DNA of 10,384 bases from Dictyocoela muelleri (taxonomy: Eukaryota > Microsporidia), in contig SDVU01000809.1 in the NCBI GenBank assembly GCA_016256075.1, positions 1 to 10,384 on the forward strand. Reading direction: 5' to 3'. Shown piece after piece: positions 8,545-10,384 of the stretch. Position 1 is the first letter of the stretch. The number at the start of each line of letters is the position of its first letter. The notes under the pieces were generated by a model. That model did no database searches. It worked only from the letters and a program-made list of their open reading frames with translations, and was not told where the DNA came from. Position numbers and translations under genes: made by a program.

Positions 8545-9314
8545 TATCTGCATTCTTCGTTGGAGTGCGAGGTAGACTGGTGATAATCACAAAATTTTTT
8601 TGATTCCCTTTACAGAGATTTTATCTTTCCTGATTTGATGAAACGATTCTGAATTTTTATTGTTTGTTTTTGTTTCTGTGTTGTGATCCGCTATTTCTTC
8701 AATAATCATACTTTCTATCTTATCAATTGTTTCATGGACTTCTTCAAGTGTATTCTTACCTACCTTCTGCATCTCAATCTTAACATGATTTTCTAAGTTC
8801 ATAAAGAAGGTTTCTTCTGTCTTTTGTTTCAACAGTTCATCTGACCAATTGCTATACAGTGCGAGCTTTTTGCAAGTTTCTATTATAGCCTTCGAGTATG
8901 CCCGTATCGTGAAAAAATTTCCCTGTTTAATGTTGGCGAGTTTTTGATAGTAATGGTGCGCTTGTGAAGGGTTATACTTTAATATAAGAATTGTTTCTAG
9001 TATTCCGTCCGTAGTTCCGGTGTAGACGATCTTACTTCTTATTTCGGATTTATTATATGGGATAACACTTCGAGTCTTCCTTCTTCAGACAACTTACTCA
9101 TGTCTGCTATTTCTTTAAACTGTAAACTCCACTTCAAAATATCCTGTTCGTGAATATTTTCTAAAATTTCAATCTGGTGTTGGATTTTCAATCCCATCAG
9201 ATTTGATACATATTCAAATGTTGCACAATTTCATTGTGTTATTGTTTGTTTGTATTCATTGTATTGATTCCTTTCTGTTTCTATTGCTTCTTCGAGATTT
9301 ACGCATGAGCTCAT
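8545..9314 (-). pseudogene. gag: Gag region of the Ty3/gypsy element (broken)
   Basis: Gag is the structural protein of the retrotransposon particle. The first ATG after the 5' LTR is at 9312-9314 and begins MSSCVNLEEAIETERNQYNE, only seven bases from the LTR edge. The region is rich in charged and glutamine residues. Near its end (8550-8591) lies a zinc-knuckle-like motif CDYHQSTSHSNEEC, with spacing Cys-x2-His-x4-His-x4-Cys, the nucleic-acid-binding element expected at the C terminus of Gag. The protease region follows at 8448. Assignment of the N-terminal part as Gag rests on position rather than sequence similarity. The region is broken. Confidence 0.7.
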
Positions 9315-9321
9315 GATGTCG

Positions 9322-9615
9322 TGCTCTCGGGAAACACGATTAAACAGAAGATAAAAACTAAATAAAGATTTATTGAACGTTTTTTTATTTAAATACTTAT
9401 TCCTAATTGGTGCGTTCGTGGTTCGGTTGTTTTGAATCCTTGGATGCATGGGTGTTAGAAATTTTTTTTTATTTATAGTTTTTTAAAAAAAATGATCAAT
9501 TTTATCATCTGTCATTTTTCAACCATATTTGTTCTTCGTCCGTCTAGATTCACAACATAAAATTTATTTTTGATTTTTCCACGTCTTTCAGAATGTGAGA
9601 GCTCTTGCTGACTCA
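9322..9615 (-). repeat. 5' LTR of the Ty3/gypsy element
   Basis: This 294-bp direct repeat of 5295-5588 differs by roughly two dozen substitutions and a few single-base gaps. It would carry the element's promoter; no TATA box could be singled out in such AT-rich sequence. Confidence 0.9.
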
Positions 9616-9629
9616 CAATATATTTGGAA

Positions 9630-9665
9630 TTACCGAATAGCGGGTTGATCTGATTAACCGAGTTT
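9630..9665 (+). repeat. Subterminal repeat of the Tigger/pogo element, diverged copy
   Basis: The block beginning ATTACCGAATAGCGGGTT matches 2489-2524 at roughly 70% of positions by eye, in the same orientation and with small gaps. It lies about 85-120 bp inside the right terminus, just right of the LTR insertion. Confidence 0.45.
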
Positions 9666-9729
9666 TAAAAAAAAGATGTGTTGAAACCTAAAAATTTTCA
9701 AATTTCGAAATTTTTAGTCAATTATACGG

Positions 9730-9750
9730 GGTGCCGATAATCCAGGTCTG
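9730..9750 (-). repeat. Right terminal inverted repeat of the Tigger/pogo element
   Basis: Read on the minus strand this is CAGACCTGGATTATCGGCACC, with the ATTATCGG core common in Tigger-like termini. Ignoring the LTR insertion, it lies about 200 bp upstream of the transposase start codon, as expected for a 5' end. Confidence 0.5.
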
Positions 9751-10384
9751 ACTGCCAATATCTGCTTCGAGTGAATTAGTCATTTTAAGCACATATTTCA
9801 TTACCATTTCTATTATAGACCAAAAAATCACAGAAAAGGTATTTTTTTCAAATCATTAGATCAAAAAATCGCGATAATAAGAACAATTAAATAGCGATAA
9901 TAAAGATAAAACAAATTGCGATAACATAGAACAATTAAATCGAGATGAAAATTTATAATTTCAGTTAAAATGCCTTTTATATTCATAAATTTTCTAATTT
10001 TTATTCTGTTTTTAAATGATTTGTTGAAACAATTGAAATTATTAAATAATTTTAACAATCTCTAAATTTACTTGGCTTCATATAAGAAGTTTTAAAACCT
10101 TATTTTTGATTTTTTTCTGCGGAAATCTGAGAGAAATACAAAAAACTCTCCAATTTTAGTGCCATTGAATTTTATTTAAGAGTATATGTCATTTAAAAGT
10201 CGATTATAATAAATTTTTAGATTAGAGTTTATTGCACGAAAGTGAAGTGGTAATAAAAATTATATAAAAGGGTTTAATTATTGTTTCACTCATTATTTAT
10301 TTATTTTTTTTTCAAAAATATTTATATGTCAATTTATTAAGACCCTCAGAACTAAAAGTGACCCTAATGTTTTAAAGTAAAATT
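9751..10384. other. AT-rich right flank, no gene recognised
   Basis: Beyond the Tigger/pogo element I see no supported gene. The only open frame of note (9861-10058, minus) is made of Ile, Leu, Tyr, Phe and Asn codons expected from AT-rich repeats. Apart from the short tandem repeat at 9871-9941, no structure was found. Confidence 0.5.
9871..9941. repeat. Degenerate tandem repeat, three units of 23-24 bp
   Basis: Three units begin GCGATAA at 9871, 9894 and 9918 and continue with A-rich sequence. Units one and three both contain GAACAATTAAAT; unit two is more diverged. A fourth weak start, GAGATGAA, follows at 9942. Confidence 0.6.

Larger units (their letters stand above)
5295..9615 (-). mobile_element. 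Ty3/gypsy LTR retrotransposon, broken, about 4.3 kb
   Basis: Two direct 294-bp repeats (5295-5588 and 9322-9615) enclose, on the minus strand, Gag, protease, reverse transcriptase, RNase H and integrase in that order. Integrase following RNase H is diagnostic of Ty3/gypsy rather than Ty1/copia. The 5' LTR is the right-hand one. A purine-rich tract abuts the 3' LTR. The LTRs begin TG and end CA and differ at roughly 8% of positions by eye, so the insertion is old, though no rate is available for a date. The coding region is broken throughout, perhaps ten or more lesions. No convincing target-site duplication flanks it (TTTCA on the left, CAATA on the right). No envelope-like region was seen between integrase and the 3' LTR. 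It sits inside the Tigger/pogo element, about 70 bp upstream of that transposase's start. Confidence 0.92.
2432..9750 (-). mobile_element. Tigger/pogo-type DNA transposon, interrupted by two later insertions
   Basis: The element is defined by a minus-strand pogo/Tigger-type transposase (3773-5224) and an imperfect inverted pair at its ends: CAAACCCAAATAATCTGGACC at 2432 and, read inward on the minus strand, CAGACCTGGATTATCGGCACC from 9750. Most differences between these are transitions. Pogo and Tigger elements typically begin with CA(G). Taking out the Merlin-like element (2665-3750 plus one 8-bp target copy) and the LTR element (5295-9615) leaves about 1.9 kb, a normal Tigger/pogo length. 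No TA target duplication was seen at the proposed ends, so the outer edges may be off by a few bases. The transposase family is secure; the ends are inference. Confidence 0.6.

Noticed and set aside
9231-9449. Open frame crossing the inner edge of the 5' LTR as a single gene
   Set aside because: Its first part is LTR sequence; only the part from 9314 downward is plausible Gag.
5295-9615. The two matching 294-bp blocks as a segmental duplication or CRISPR-like repeat
   Set aside because: TG...CA ends, an abutting polypurine tract and the Gag-to-integrase order between them identify them as LTRs.
9861-10058. Minus-strand open frame of 65 codons, hydrophobic and Tyr-rich
   Set aside because: Its composition follows from AT-rich sequence and the tandem repeat; no start context, motif or neighbour supports a gene.
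1-10384. tRNA, rRNA, riboswitch or bacterial-type operon signals
   Set aside because: No cloverleaf, conserved rRNA stretch or ribosome-binding-site pattern was recognised on either strand, and the element types are eukaryotic.

Overview
The window reads as a piece of a very AT-rich eukaryotic genome (roughly three quarters A+T by eye) made almost entirely of decayed transposable elements. No intact host gene, tRNA or rRNA could be supported. The mix of Merlin/IS1595-type, Tigger/pogo-type and Ty3/gypsy elements with extreme AT bias would fit a microsporidian genome, but this is inference; another AT-rich eukaryote is possible.

Layout, left to right. 133-764 (+): relic of an IS1595/ISXO2-type (Merlin-like) transposase lacking its middle part. 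942-1980 (-): a second Merlin-like relic, about 1.04 kb, with short GGCTAT terminal repeats. 1981-2431: no recognisable content. 2432-9750 (-): the footprint of one Tigger/pogo DNA transposon, about 1.9 kb once its two insertions are discounted. A third Merlin-like element (2665-3750, +) with clear terminal inverted repeats and an 8-bp near-duplication of target sequence lies in its 3' untranslated part. A 4.3-kb Ty3/gypsy LTR retrotransposon (5295-9615, -) lies about 70 bp upstream of its transposase start codon. 9751-10384: AT-rich sequence with one short degenerate tandem repeat.

The nesting gives a relative history: the Tigger/pogo element came first, and the Merlin and LTR elements landed in it later. 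The two LTRs are both 294 bp and differ at roughly 8% of positions by eye, so the retrotransposon is not recent. Its order, read on the minus strand, is LTR - Gag - protease - reverse transcriptase - RNase H - integrase - polypurine tract - LTR, the standard Ty3/gypsy order. It is broken, with perhaps ten or more lesions. All three DNA-transposon types are also broken. None of the genes here is likely to make a working protein. I found no previously undescribed functional system; the interest lies in the nesting, the three differently decayed Merlin-like copies, the odd terminal architecture of one of them, and the unusual leader of the retrotransposon.
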